Below, in pieces: positions 1 through 7,307 of a stretch of 13,024 nt of DNA (the stretch's first letter is position 1; every line of letters starts with the position of its first letter). A program made the position numbers and the translations under genes. Below the pieces are notes generated by a model, which saw only the letters and a program-made list of their open reading frames with translations, made no database searches and was not told the DNA's origin. Source of the stretch: Candidatus Methanoperedentaceae archaeon (GTDB taxonomy: Archaea; Halobacteriota; Methanosarcinia; Methanosarcinales; Methanoperedenaceae); the NCBI GenBank assembly GCA_027371625.1, contig DAHXMQ010000149.1, forward strand, positions 1 through 13,024. Direction: 5' to 3'.

Positions 1-1
1 G

Positions 2-1717
2 AGGGGTACGGTGTATCCTGTGACAAATGAATGGACTCCTCTGAACTTCGGTTTGAATATCGGCAGCACAAGCGTAGGATTTTTTTATGACATGGATAAA
101 GGTATTGGGACTGAAAGACTCACGATTAATCCCAGCGGAGCATCCATCCCTGAGGGGGGAATGGTATATTCCACATCTCCGCAGGAAATAGCTTTTGATT
201 ATCCTGGATTCGGCTCATACCAGGTGATAGGCTTCATGGCTGACGAGTATTTTGCGGGATACTCAGCGAATACCAAGCCTCCAAATCCAACCACGAGCGT
301 CACGGAGATAAGCACACTTGGCGAGGGGCAGTTGCATAAGGTGCTTGTGGACGATGAGGTCAAGCGTGTAATTTCTGTAGGAGGCACTCTTGCTTTGGAA
401 GAAGGATATGTCTTGCAAGCCAAGGATATTGATTTGAGCGCAAGGACAATGTTGCTATCTCTGTTAAAGGATGGGAAAGAGGTTGATACAACAACGCTTG
501 CGGCGGGACAGACCTATGTTTATACAAAGACCGTAGGCGCAGCATCCGATCTTCCCATAATAATGGTAAGATTCGACAGCGTGTTTTCAGGGACAGAAGT
601 GCAGGCGGGATTCATTAAGGGATTGTTCCAGATATCCGAGTCCTACATTTCTGTGAAAGGCGGAGACCAGTACGGGAAAATGAGAATTGTAAGTGCGGGC
701 GCCGGGGGAATCGAGATGAATAATCCATATTCTATTGGTATATCTCCTGCAAGTACCGTTGATCTCATGGGCAATATCAAGCTACGGGTGGCAAATTCCC
801 CCGAGGTCAGGTTCTATCCTTTTGTTACCGTAGTACCGGAAACGCTGGCAAACCAGCTTGTAATTGATGCCCCATCCAGTGCCAACGCTGGAGATACGAT
901 TAAGATAATGGTAACTGCGGGTGGGGCTGCTATTGACGGAGCAACTGTGACTATCGGCAATGCTACGGGGCAGACGGATATTACAGGAACTCTGAGCTAC
1001 ACCCTGCCTAAAACATTAAATGGAACCTATAACATAACTGCCACCAAGCTCGGCTACCAAAAAGCCACCAGAACTATCGACGTGGCTGGATTTGTTGAGA
1101 ACAAACTTTTCATAGATGCACCGGCAAAAGCCAACCAGTTCGATACTATAACAATAAAAGTAACATTGAATGGCGCTCCCATCAGCGGTGTGGAAATAGC
1201 CTATGATAATATTTCAATTGGCAAGACTGACAGCAATGGAGTTCTTAACTACATGCTGAGAGAGGCTGGAACGCATACCATATCTGCATCAAAGACCGGC
1301 TATGTAACAGCAGCGAGGGATATCGAGGTAAGGTTGCCATTCTCTGAGTTCAGGGCTATTGATATCAATCTAACCCCTCCAGTTGTTCCCAGTGGAGGCT
1401 CAATCGTTGTCAGGTCAAATATTACGAACGTGGGTACAAAGAAAGACACCCTTCCGGTCGTGCTTATAGTTAATAACTCTGAGGTGGACAACAGGTCTGT
1501 CACTCTTGCCCCAAATGAGGTTAAAGAAGTAGATTTCACATACAAAGTCAATTTGCCGGAAGGCAATTATAGCGTTGAAATCCTTGGGCAGAGGGCATCG
1601 TTAGAAGTGGCAAAAAGTATGCCGGCAGACGGTGTATCGGCAGGAATTGCAGTCATTATCGTGGTTTACTTCTTGGGGGCAAAGAGACGCAGGGGCAAGA
1701 AGCTCTCGCCTGGATGA
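2..1717 (+). CDS. S-layer-type surface protein, C-terminal part (5' end outside window)
   Basis: The frame is open to the left edge, so the true start lies outside; the GTG at 11 is not taken as the start. Numbering from that GTG, residues 1-275 match the Methanosarcina-type S-layer domain (PF07752 style): FFYDMDKGIGTE (24-35), VIGFMADEYFAGY (72-84), LALEEGYVLQAKDIDL (127-142), LLKDGKEVD and GLFQISESY. Two similar Ig-like/carboxypeptidase-regulatory-like beta domains follow (about 281-358 and 364-441), then a CARDB-like domain (about 445-535, containing NITNVGTKKDTLPV). The protein ends in a short hydrophobic stretch (541-556) and a basic tail, consistent with an outward-facing, membrane-anchored protein. 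Several N-x-S/T sequons are present. No PGF-CTERM sorting motif is seen. Inference: a cell-surface or adhesin-like protein built on an S-layer domain. The 3' end overlaps the convergent methyltransferase gene by 62 bases. Confidence 0.82.
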   Translation, partial: RGTVYPVTNEWTPLNFGLNIGSTSVGFFYDMDKGIGTERLTINPSGASIPEGGMVYSTSPQEIAFDYPGFGSYQVIGFMADEYFAGYSANTKPPNPTTSVTEISTLGEGQLHKVLVDDEVKRVISVGGTLALEEGYVLQAKDIDLSARTMLLSLLKDGKEVDTTTLAAGQTYVYTKTVGAASDLPIIMVRFDSVFSGTEVQAGFIKGLFQISESYISVKGGDQYGKMRIVSAGAGGIEMNNPYSIGISPASTVDLMGNIKLRVANSPEVRFYPFVTVVPETLANQLVIDAPSSANAGDTIKIMVTAGGAAIDGATVTIGNATGQTDITGTLSYTLPKTLNGTYNITATKLGYQKATRTIDVAGFVENKLFIDAPAKANQFDTITIKVTLNGAPISGVEIAYDNISIGKTDSNGVLNYMLREAGTHTISASKTGYVTAARDIEVRLPFSEFRAIDINLTPPVVPSGGSIVVRSNITNVGTKKDTLPVVLIVNNSEVDNRSVTLAPNEVKEVDFTYKVNLPEGNYSVEILGQRASLEVAKSMPADGVSAGIAVIIVVYFLGAKRRRGKKLSPG

Positions 1718-2321
1718 TGAATTCATCCGCAAAAAGATTCTTCCAGAGCTTCGAAAGTGCATACCACAGGAAATTCAGTTTTTCCTTGAAAAGATAGATG
1801 CTCGGCGTAACATCAAGCCATGTAATCTCGTAACCTGCTTCTTCGGCGAGCTTTTTTGCCGAATTGAGATTGTAGAACCGCAGATGCGTCTTATCAAAAA
1901 CCCCGCTCTCTGCATACTCGAATTTCCCAAAAAAAATAGTCATCCTCGAATGCCAGTTGACAATGTTCGGAACAGAATATATTAAAAAACCTTCATTTGA
2001 GAGATATTTTTTAAGCTTGGTCAATATTCTGTAGGGTTCTTTCATATGCTCAAGCACATTCCCAAGTATAATGCAATCGAAAAACCCGCTGCTGTAGGGC
2101 AGTTCATTCGTTTCGATATCCATATTCAGCATCTCAATGCATTTATTCCTTGCAATCGAAGCCATTGCAGGCTCCTTCTCCACGCAATAAACGCGGCATT
2201 TTTTCCTCATCGATAAAAGATTTGCAAGCCTTCCAGAGCCAACACCGATTTCCAGCACCTTAGAGCCTTGCGGTATCAGCCTGAAGATTTTGCAGCGTGA
2301 AGTGTAAGTATCGATGTACAT
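1656..2321 (-). CDS. class I SAM-dependent methyltransferase
   Basis: A 221-residue protein with a Rossmann-type methyltransferase core. Motif I is VLEIGVGSGRLA (22-33), the acidic end of strand 2 is in VEKE (47-50), and the motif IV region is FDCIILGNVLEHM (81-93). It resembles the Methyltransf_11/23 group. The SVPN segment and the later GVFDKTHLRFYN stretch are typical of methyltransferases found near glycan or surface-polysaccharide genes. The substrate cannot be deduced. It is the last gene of a three-gene minus-strand operon, starting two bases after the stop of the PPOX gene (TAG-AT-ATG), so translation is probably coupled. The last 15 or so residues are encoded opposite the 3' end of the S-layer gene and look unlike a conserved tail; they may be a read-on extension. 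Confidence 0.8.
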   Translation of the reverse strand: MYIDTYTSRCKIFRLIPQGSKVLEIGVGSGRLANLLSMRKKCRVYCVEKEPAMASIARNKCIEMLNMDIETNELPYSSGFFDCIILGNVLEHMKEPYRILTKLKKYLSNEGFLIYSVPNIVNWHSRMTIFFGKFEYAESGVFDKTHLRFYNLNSAKKLAEEAGYEITWLDVTPSIYLFKEKLNFLWYALSKLWKNLFADEFIIQARASCPCVSLPPRSKPR

Positions 2322-2323
2322 AT

Positions 2324-2788
2324 CTAAAGCCTTACAGACTTAAAATGCGGTCCTCTCCAGTACACCATTTTTTCGATATTTATCTGCACAATCACATCGT
2401 TCTCCCCGAGCGGCTTGTTCTCTATCACTTCCTGGTATTTGCTCTTGAATTCCATGTATATGTCGTAGTATAAACGAAGCGTCTCCTCAGGCAGGAAATA
2501 TATTGGCGCCTTTTCTGTTATTGTGGCTTTTCCCTGTGCCAGGACGCCTTCGTTGTTGAAAGGATTTCTTGGATCTCTTATATCGATGGTTATGCTGACA
2601 TTCGGATTCTCTGAGATGTTCTTTACCTTTTTTGATTTATCATTGGTTATGAAGAATATTTTCTGGGAATTCTCGTCGTACACGAAGAATACCGGCGTGA
2701 GGTGCGGCTGGTTATGTTTATCGCTTGTGCATACGTAGCCGAAATAATTTCCGTACAATATATTTCGCATCTCATCGGGTATTCTCAT
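2324..2788 (-). CDS. PPOX-like (pyridoxamine 5'-phosphate oxidase family) split-barrel protein
   Basis: A 154-residue protein with the layout of the PNPOx-like FMN/F420-binding split barrel (PF01243 type). It has an N-terminal helix, then GYVCTSDKHNQPHLTPVFFVYD (beta strands at 17-38 with the HLTPV motif), KIFFITNDKSKKVKNI (43-58), NVSITIDIRDP (63-73) and a late VYWRGP (142-147). Members bind FMN, F420 or haem; which one applies here cannot be told, and true PdxH activity is unlikely at this length. It sits between two partners: the upstream gene ends one base before this start (TGATATG) and encodes the same fold at its C terminus, with matching endings (YWRG followed by a short basic/polar tail). 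The two therefore look like paralogous domains that may pair, since this fold usually dimerises. The partnership is inference. Confidence 0.8.
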   Translation of the reverse strand: MRIPDEMRNILYGNYFGYVCTSDKHNQPHLTPVFFVYDENSQKIFFITNDKSKKVKNISENPNVSITIDIRDPRNPFNNEGVLAQGKATITEKAPIYFLPEETLRLYYDIYMEFKSKYQEVIENKPLGENDVIVQINIEKMVYWRGPHFKSVRL

Positions 2789-2789
2789 A

Positions 2790-4019
2790 TCACACCGGCA
2801 CGCTGATCTGTTTTGCCCCTCTCCAGTATATGATTTTAATGGGCTTTACCTCCACCAGAATCCTTGCTATAATCGGTGTCAACTGCCAGGCTTTTGGCAG
2901 TTCGGAAGTCCTGTACTTTCTTGTGTATTCGGGATATTTTCTCATGAAAAGCGAAAGCGCAGAGAGCATATTGATAAACCGCAGAGGAATATCCGCAAGT
3001 CCATAGATTTTTACCACGCCAGTAAATAATACAGCCTTGTTTTCATATATGTTGCTCATGTCCCTTTTATCTATCAGGAAAGCCACCTTGTTGTTCTTGA
3101 GCATGGTTTTTAATTTTTTCGCCTCCTTTGAGGTGTTAAAAAAAATCCTCTGACCGTCGAAAACATAGACCACAGGCGTTACATGCGGCACGCCTTTAAA
3201 AGAAGTCCCGATGTATGCAAAACTGGAATCCTTTACAAGGTTGTATAAATCCGGGGGAAGCCAGGGGACTTTCGAAACTTTATAGGCTGAAATCATTGAA
3301 ATTAAAGAGATGAAAACCATGAAAATGAGTATTATAGTAACAAGGAATCTATCGATCTGAAACAATGGTATTAAAAGAAGCGAGATTATTCCGAAAAAAA
3401 CATTGTTGATATCAAGCCTGCGCAGGGAGCGAAGCTCGGTGTAGGGCGTATGTTCAAGTTCGGTTCTTTTTTCTGCAAGCTGTTGTAGTCTGACAGACCT
3501 CCAGAGGGCGAGAATGGATGTCCACAGCGCAAGCCCCATCCTGTAACAGATATCCCAGATAAGAAGACTTACAAACAGCAATAGTATGATGTGCGGGTGT
3601 TTCCCGAGCCAGTATTCCAGTAAATTTGTGCCAAAATAGAAGAGGTACGCCATAAAAGGGATGAAAATCGCCAATCCCGGGATTGCCTCGTAATGCTTCC
3701 TGTGGAAGAGTATTCCCTTATACTGCTCAAGTAATTCATTTTCATCCTTACTCAAAGGCGCCCTGAATCTGCGCAGGGTTGGACCAAGCTGGAGGATTAA
3801 AAGGCTCCACAGAACCGCAACCATGATGGCAAGCGAGCCGTAGAGCAGGGAAACAAGCCCGAGGTGGAAGACAAAGCCAAGTATGAGACCGAGTATGAGG
3901 AGGAAAAACAACTGCAAGAGAATGCTGTACTTGTATGAGACAAGAGAAAAGGGCGGGATTTTTCCCACGATCTCTTCGTATATCCACTTCATCTCTTTAT
4001 TGCCCATGTTTGTAAACAT
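2790..4019 (-). CDS. six-helix membrane protein fused to a C-terminal PPOX-like domain
   Basis: A 409-residue protein in two parts. Residues 1-250 contain about six hydrophobic segments (near 32-52, 55-78, 113-130, 143-170, 207-222 and 224-245) separated by charged loops. Residues 255-405 form a PPOX-like split barrel: LPPDLYNLVKDSSFAYIGT, then GVPHVTPVVYVFDGQRIFF (276-294), SKEAKKLKTM, VAFLIDKRD (312-320) and IIYWRGAKQISV near the end. The soluble domain is closely similar in plan to the next gene in the operon. I do not recognise the membrane domain. A membrane-tethered flavin or F420 oxidoreductase is one inference. The start is uncertain: in-frame ATGs lie at 4019, 4007 and 3992 with no clear Shine-Dalgarno. 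An inverted repeat overlaps the first two, and a TATA-like stretch is at about 4033-4042. Confidence 0.75.
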   Translation of the reverse strand: MFTNMGNKEMKWIYEEIVGKIPPFSLVSYKYSILLQLFFLLILGLILGFVFHLGLVSLLYGSLAIMVAVLWSLLILQLGPTLRRFRAPLSKDENELLEQYKGILFHRKHYEAIPGLAIFIPFMAYLFYFGTNLLEYWLGKHPHIILLLFVSLLIWDICYRMGLALWTSILALWRSVRLQQLAEKRTELEHTPYTELRSLRRLDINNVFFGIISLLLIPLFQIDRFLVTIILIFMVFISLISMISAYKVSKVPWLPPDLYNLVKDSSFAYIGTSFKGVPHVTPVVYVFDGQRIFFNTSKEAKKLKTMLKNNKVAFLIDKRDMSNIYENKAVLFTGVVKIYGLADIPLRFINMLSALSLFMRKYPEYTRKYRTSELPKAWQLTPIIARILVEVKPIKIIYWRGAKQISVPV

Positions 4020-4020
4020 G
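4005..4020. repeat. inverted repeat over the start of the membrane-PPOX gene
   Basis: CATGTTT-GT-AAACATG: two perfect 7-base arms with a two-base spacer, lying exactly on the two upstream ATG candidates of the membrane-PPOX gene. It could be an operator or a start-site hairpin in the transcript, but chance cannot be excluded. A second, looser inverted repeat (GAGGT/ACCTC) spans 4022-4042 in the same divergent promoter region. Confidence 0.35.
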
Positions 4021-4077
4021 TGAGGTATTAATAATAAACCTCTCTAATAATCGCTATCAGAGAACAAATCGATAATG

Positions 4078-4087
4078 TTATTTATTA
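4078..4087 (+). promoter_or_regulatory. TATA-like box for the lipoprotein gene
   Basis: The AT-only stretch TTATTTATTA lies about 30 bases before the ATG at 4117, the expected distance for a short-leader archaeal transcript. A GAGG sits only one base from the ATG, too close to be a normal ribosome-binding site. Confidence 0.45.
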
Positions 4088-4116
4088 ATGACACCATTTG
4101 TTAAATTCGATGAGGT

Positions 4117-4614
4117 ATGAAAAAAACTAAATTAATCACAATTATACTTATAATTTTATCATCCTTTTTTCTGGGATGCGTGGAGAAGCCAGTCGGTACT
4201 CCCACCCCTACTATAACGCCAACCGCAACCGAGACTGCAATGCCTACGGTTACTCCTACTCCCAGTCCCACACCAACTCCAACGCCAGTCAGAGTGCTGA
4301 TGGTTTACAAATCCTTTGTGGACGATACTTATGGATTCTACCAAGTTCTTGCAGTAAATTCAACAATGCCTGCGCCTTATGACATTAACAATAAAACGCT
4401 AACTATACATGCAGGAGATGAGGTAATATGGGTCAGTGATACGGATTATACGATTACTATCACGAGCGAACAGGGGTTATGGAACGATACAAGTTCCAAA
4501 CTGAGATGGAATTATCAATCGTTCAGCTACACGTTCAATCAAACCGGAACATACGGGGTGTATATCAAGGAGTATCCTCGTGTTCCGCATCAGAAAATCA
4601 TCGTGAATCTATAA
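4117..4614 (+). CDS. lipoprotein with Thr/Pro linker and degenerate cupredoxin-like domain
   Basis: A 165-residue exported protein. The N terminus is basic, then hydrophobic, and ends in the lipobox SFFLGC, so Cys21 is the likely lipid-modified residue. Residues 27-58 are a Thr/Pro-rich linker of the kind that holds domains away from archaeal membranes. Residues 60-165 look like a single cupredoxin/plastocyanin-type beta sandwich: HAGDEVIWVSDTDYTITI, then YTFNQTGTYGVYIKEYP and a final KIIVNL. The usual copper ligands are not seen: the strand after WVSDTD lacks the His, and the GTYGVYIKEYP loop has no Cys and no clear Met. A copper-electron-carrier role is therefore doubtful; a structural or binding role is equally possible. 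It is divergent from the PPOX operon. Confidence 0.75.
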   Translation: MKKTKLITIILIILSSFFLGCVEKPVGTPTPTITPTATETAMPTVTPTPSPTPTPTPVRVLMVYKSFVDDTYGFYQVLAVNSTMPAPYDINNKTLTIHAGDEVIWVSDTDYTITITSEQGLWNDTSSKLRWNYQSFSYTFNQTGTYGVYIKEYPRVPHQKIIVNL

Positions 4615-4754
4615 TGTCACGAAGAATCATTAAAATTAAATCGCAATCTTTATGCTTAGAAGATAGGAATTAAGTTTCCGTACAAACTATTTTAGTACCT
4701 GAAAAATGTCAATAAAATAGAATTGCCGCATCTCGGTAAACAGTATCAACAGTC

Positions 4755-4760
4755 AGGAGG
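4755..4760 (+). promoter_or_regulatory. strong ribosome-binding site for the UPF0058 gene
   Basis: AGGAGG lies five bases before the ATG at 4766 and fixes that start. This contrasts with the many leaderless starts nearby, so this mRNA has a real leader. A TATA-like AATAAAATAG is at about 4710-4719. Confidence 0.7.
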
Positions 4761-4765
4761 CATTT

Positions 4766-5041
4766 ATGCACAAGGAAGAATTGATCCAGCTACACACACT
4801 GATGGTGCAAATGAAAAGATTTTTTGAGGAAAACGGGCAGGGAGAATTTTCCCAGTACCATTCCCTTAAGATAAGCCCGATACATGTGCATCGCAGCAAA
4901 GCCGAACACAAACACGCGATATTCGTCCTGGGTAAGGAGATTGCATCCATAATGGCTCACGATGAATTCTCAGGACCTGGAAGAACCCAGGTGCGAATGC
5001 AGGAACTTGCAACGCGTGCTGTGGATGAAATGCAGCACTAA
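4766..5041 (+). CDS. UPF0058 family protein
   Basis: A 91-residue protein matching the archaeal UPF0058 family (PF01893) over its full length. Recognisable parts are the N-terminal HKEELIQLHTLMVQMKRFFE, the central histidine-rich SPIHVHRSKAEHKHAIFVLG and the C-terminal SGPGRTQVRMQELATRA. It is predicted to be cytosolic and mostly helical. The clustered histidines suggest metal binding, but the function is unknown. The AGGAGG site supports the start. It lies 85 bases upstream of ftr on the same strand, separated by a T-rich terminator-like tract, so co-transcription is uncertain. Confidence 0.85.
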   Translation: MHKEELIQLHTLMVQMKRFFEENGQGEFSQYHSLKISPIHVHRSKAEHKHAIFVLGKEIASIMAHDEFSGPGRTQVRMQELATRAVDEMQH

Positions 5042-5047
5042 AAACGA

Positions 5048-5066
5048 TTTTTTTTCTTTTTTATTT
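5048..5066 (+). terminator. T-rich terminator-like tract after the UPF0058 gene
   Basis: Nineteen bases that are nearly all T, seven bases after the stop codon. Archaeal intrinsic termination needs mainly a U-rich run, so this is a plausible terminator before ftr. Confidence 0.5.
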
Positions 5067-5126
5067 GCCCAGAACATTTCGAAGCGTATATTAGGTACTA
5101 CATTAAGAAAGGCATGAGGGAACAAT

Positions 5127-6023
5127 ATGGAACTTAATGGAGTACAGATAGAAGATACATTTGCGGAAGCTTTTCCAATAAAGATAGCCAGAGTTCTGAT
5201 CACAGGTGCGAGCAAGAAATGGGCTACGGTTGCAGCCCAGGAAGCCACTGGCTTCGGGACATCAGTAATAATGTGCCCTGCAGAAGCGGGTATCGAAAAA
5301 GTGGTGAACGGCGACGAGACACCCGATGGAAGACCGGGCGCATATATCCAGATATGCACGTTCGGGTTCAAGGCGCTTGAAGAGCAGTTGTTGAAACGCA
5401 TCGGGCAGTGCGTACTGACGGCGCCAACGGCTGCGATGTGGAACGGGCTTCCAAAAGCGGAGAAACAGTTCGATACCGGGTTCAAATTAAAATTTTTCGG
5501 CGATGGTTTTGAATCAGAGACAAATATCGGTGGAAGGAAGGCATATAAGATACCTATGATGCAAGGCGATTTCATCGCAGAGCACAGCATCGGGGCGCAG
5601 GACGGCATAGCGGGAGGGAATTTCTTTATAATGGCTGATAACCAGATGGCAGCCCTTGCTGCGGCTGAGAACGCGGTTGATGCGATAGCCCAGCTTGAAG
5701 GTACTATAACCCCTTTCCCGGGAGGCATAGTTGCAAGCGGCTCGAAGGTAGGCTCCATAAAATATGCCAAGTTCATGAAGGCTACTACTAACGAAAAATA
5801 CAGCCCTTCCATTAAAGCAAAAATAGGAGATACCAAGGTGCCTGCCGATGTGAATGCAATATACGAAATCGTAATCAATGGTCTGAGCTTGGAAGCTGTC
5901 AGCAATTCCATGAAAGCAGGGATAGAGGCTGCCGTGAAAATCCCAGGCGTGAAAAAGATAAGTGCGGGCAATTACGGCGGTACACTTGGTCCGTATAAGT
6001 TCAACCTGAAGGAGCTTTTTTAA
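5127..6023 (+). CDS. ftr: formylmethanofuran--tetrahydromethanopterin N-formyltransferase
   Basis: A full-length 298-residue Ftr. It catalyses reversible formyl transfer between formylmethanofuran and tetrahydromethanopterin (or sarcinapterin), the second step of CO2 reduction to methane and a late step of methyl oxidation in the reverse direction. It acts in the cytosol as a homo-oligomer. Family signatures include GVQIEDTFAEAFPIK (5-19), ATGFGTSVIMCPAEAGIE, ETPDGRPGAYIQI, RIGQCVLTAPTAAMWNGLP, FFGDGFE, GIAGGNFFIMADNQ, PFPGGIVASGSKVGS and KISAGNYGGTLGPYKF at the C terminus. GAGG lies about eight bases before the ATG, and a TATA-like GTATATTA is near 5087-5094. It is flanked by a UPF0058 gene and a convergent endonuclease V gene. 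No other genes of the C1 pathway are adjacent. Confidence 0.97.
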   Translation: MELNGVQIEDTFAEAFPIKIARVLITGASKKWATVAAQEATGFGTSVIMCPAEAGIEKVVNGDETPDGRPGAYIQICTFGFKALEEQLLKRIGQCVLTAPTAAMWNGLPKAEKQFDTGFKLKFFGDGFESETNIGGRKAYKIPMMQGDFIAEHSIGAQDGIAGGNFFIMADNQMAALAAAENAVDAIAQLEGTITPFPGGIVASGSKVGSIKYAKFMKATTNEKYSPSIKAKIGDTKVPADVNAIYEIVINGLSLEAVSNSMKAGIEAAVKIPGVKKISAGNYGGTLGPYKFNLKELF

Positions 6024-6034
6024 GGCAAAACCCT

Positions 6035-6685
6035 TCATTCAGATTTTTTCTTTTTCAGTTCATTGACATACCCATGCGCAAGCCTCGCAGGCTCCGGAAG
6101 CTTATTCCCCTGAAGGCATGCTCTCACTATCGAAAGGGAGCTTTCCAGCGAAACCCTGTGACCCGGCGCAACCACAATCGCCCTGCTTCGTTTGGTTGAT
6201 TTGAGGAGCCATCCGACATTTTTGCCTTCATAGACGAGCGGTTTTGCCTCGCCGACCTCTGTTGGCTGTTCTCCTGTGCCGCATAGAATCTTTTTCGTTA
6301 TCCCGATTGTCGGTACATTTAGTGCCACGCCTATATGCGTGGCAATGCCAGCGCCGTCCACGAGCAGGATGTCCGGAGGGTTTTTCAGTTTTTTAAAAGT
6401 GCTGACGATTGCGGGTCCCTCGCGGAAACTCAGGAAGGTTGGAATGTATGGATAATTCACAAACTGGATGGAATAAACTCGCTCCACGACCTCAAGTGTT
6501 TCAAATTTCAAAACTACGATGCCTGAGATGATTTTGTCGTCAAGGAATGCCTGGTCAACTCCAGCGATTAACCGAAGCTCGCCGAAATCATCTTCGGCGA
6601 TGACATAGTCGGCGACAAGTTTCTGGGCTGCGAGAAGGGACTCCCTTGAGGTATCGGATGGGAAGAAATCAGGTATTGCATGCAT
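6035..6685 (-). CDS. nfi: endonuclease V homolog with an internal deletion at the HPR motif
   Basis: A 216-residue endonuclease V (deoxyinosine 3'-endonuclease, DNA/RNA repair) by family motifs: AGVDQAF (Asp44), YIPTFLSFREGPA (Glu89), LLVDGAG (Asp110), VPTIGITKK and PGHRVSLESSL. The three acidic metal ligands are present. The segment after Asp110 is odd. E. coli and Archaeoglobus enzymes read roughly DGxG(I/L)xHPRRxG(V/L)A(S/T) before the H-x-G or Y-x-A helix; here DGAGIA runs straight into THIGVAL. About eight residues, including the conserved His-Pro-Arg, are missing in frame. That loop carries an active-site histidine in characterised enzymes, so activity may be altered or lost. A TATA-like box (6711-6724) sits just over 27 bases before the ATG, implying a nearly leaderless mRNA. 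The gene is convergent with ftr. Confidence 0.88.
   Translation of the reverse strand: MHAIPDFFPSDTSRESLLAAQKLVADYVIAEDDFGELRLIAGVDQAFLDDKIISGIVVLKFETLEVVERVYSIQFVNYPYIPTFLSFREGPAIVSTFKKLKNPPDILLVDGAGIATHIGVALNVPTIGITKKILCGTGEQPTEVGEAKPLVYEGKNVGWLLKSTKRSRAIVVAPGHRVSLESSLSIVRACLQGNKLPEPARLAHGYVNELKKKKSE
6044..6055 (+). terminator. T-rich tract after ftr
   Basis: A run of six T, one C and five T lies 20 bases after the ftr stop and probably ends its transcript. On the other strand it encodes the lysine-rich C-terminal tail of the endonuclease V gene, so one stretch may serve both. Confidence 0.4.
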
Positions 6686-6710
6686 GATGATTTATTCAAT
6701 GTCACGATTC

Positions 6711-6724
6711 AAAATAAATATACT
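6711..6724 (-). promoter_or_regulatory. TATA-like box of nfi
   Basis: Read on the minus strand this is AGTATATTTATTTT, centred about 32 bases before the ATG at 6685. It would give a transcript with only a few leader bases. Confidence 0.5.
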
Positions 6725-6740
6725 CAGCAACGTTTGGAAT

Positions 6741-7247
6741 TCAAACCCGCAGATAATCCTCCTGTATCCTCACTACTTCGGCGCTGTTCTTTGCCTTTGA
6801 ATACCTCTCAAGAGGTTCTTTATTCAACTCAAGAAATGTTTCCCCCCACTTGAACTTGTCCAGTATGAGAGCAGCCTGCTCTTTCTCGCCGAGTATGTAA
6901 AGCGCAGCAGCAAAAGCCTCCACTGTGCTCAGTTTGAAAGGCTTGCCGAAATTCACAGCATTGGCAGCGAGTAGATACGGCAGCGCGCGGTGCCTGAGCC
7001 TCAACTTTTGCAGCATCGGAAACACGCGTTCTACTTCCTCCCACGAGCAGTCGAGCACGACTATTCCTTTGCCTGCATTGTCAGCAGGTGAAAGCGCCTG
7101 CTCAGCAAATGGGTCAAGAAGAATGGCTTCTCGCGGAAGGTCTTTTGGAGAATCGTGCAGTATCGCAAGATTGAACCTTGCAAGTTTTTTTCCCGTGCAC
7201 TTCTTGGGGTCGCACTGGCGGGCATGATAAAGGTGGAGGGTAAGCAT
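6741..7247 (-). CDS. tsr3: Tsr3-type 16S rRNA aminocarboxypropyltransferase (DUF367)
   Basis: A 168-residue protein matching archaeal Tsr3 over its length. It transfers the 3-amino-3-carboxypropyl group of SAM to a hypermodified pseudouridine-derived base in small-subunit rRNA. Landmarks are [19 protein letters not shown] (7-25), [63 protein letters not shown] and [19 protein letters not shown], ending in [10 protein letters not shown]. The SPOUT-like fold and substrate are known for the family; activity here is inferred. It is divergently transcribed from hdrC, with overlapping promoter elements between 7266 and 7286. The ATG is about 27 bases from its TATA centre, so the mRNA is probably leaderless. 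Confidence 0.92.
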   Translation of the reverse strand: MLTLHLYHARQCDPKKCTGKKLARFNLAILHDSPKDLPREAILLDPFAEQALSPADNAGKGIVVLDCSWEEVERVFPMLQKLRLRHRALPYLLAANAVNFGKPFKLSTVEAFAAALYILGEKEQAALILDKFKWGETFLELNKEPLERYSKAKNSAEVVRIQEDYLRV

Positions 7248-7265
7248 GCAGCATAATTGGTATGG

Positions 7266-7286
7266 CTTATTATAAACTTAAATACA
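7266..7286. promoter_or_regulatory. overlapping divergent TATA boxes of tsr3 and hdrC
   Basis: On the plus strand CTTAAATAC (7277-7285) is centred about 27 bases before the hdrC ATG at 7308. On the minus strand TTTATAATA (7277-7269) is centred about 27 bases before the tsr3 ATG. Both genes would be leaderless. The boxes abut, so TBP/TFB binding in one direction could exclude the other. Confidence 0.6.
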
Positions 7287-7307
7287 AGTTTCCACATTAT
7301 TCACTCG

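Noticed and set aside
1632..1985. A plus-strand 117-codon frame overlapping the S-layer 3' end
   Set aside because: It is opposite the methyltransferase gene, shares no motif with known proteins, and its start lies inside the S-layer coding region.
4195..4290. The Thr/Pro-codon-rich tract as a possible tandem repeat or CRISPR-like array
   Set aside because: It is a low-complexity linker in the lipoprotein with no fixed repeat unit or spacers. No CRISPR array is seen anywhere in the window.
4970..5971. A 333-codon open frame on the minus strand opposite ftr
   Set aside because: It lies fully antisense to a confidently identified ftr gene, has no family motifs and is rich in residues expected from complementing Gly/Ala/Glu codons.
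7257..7307. A longer HdrC N terminus starting at ATG 7257
   Set aside because: The TATA box lies inside this stretch, and the family starts just before the first Cys motif; ATG 7308 fits both.
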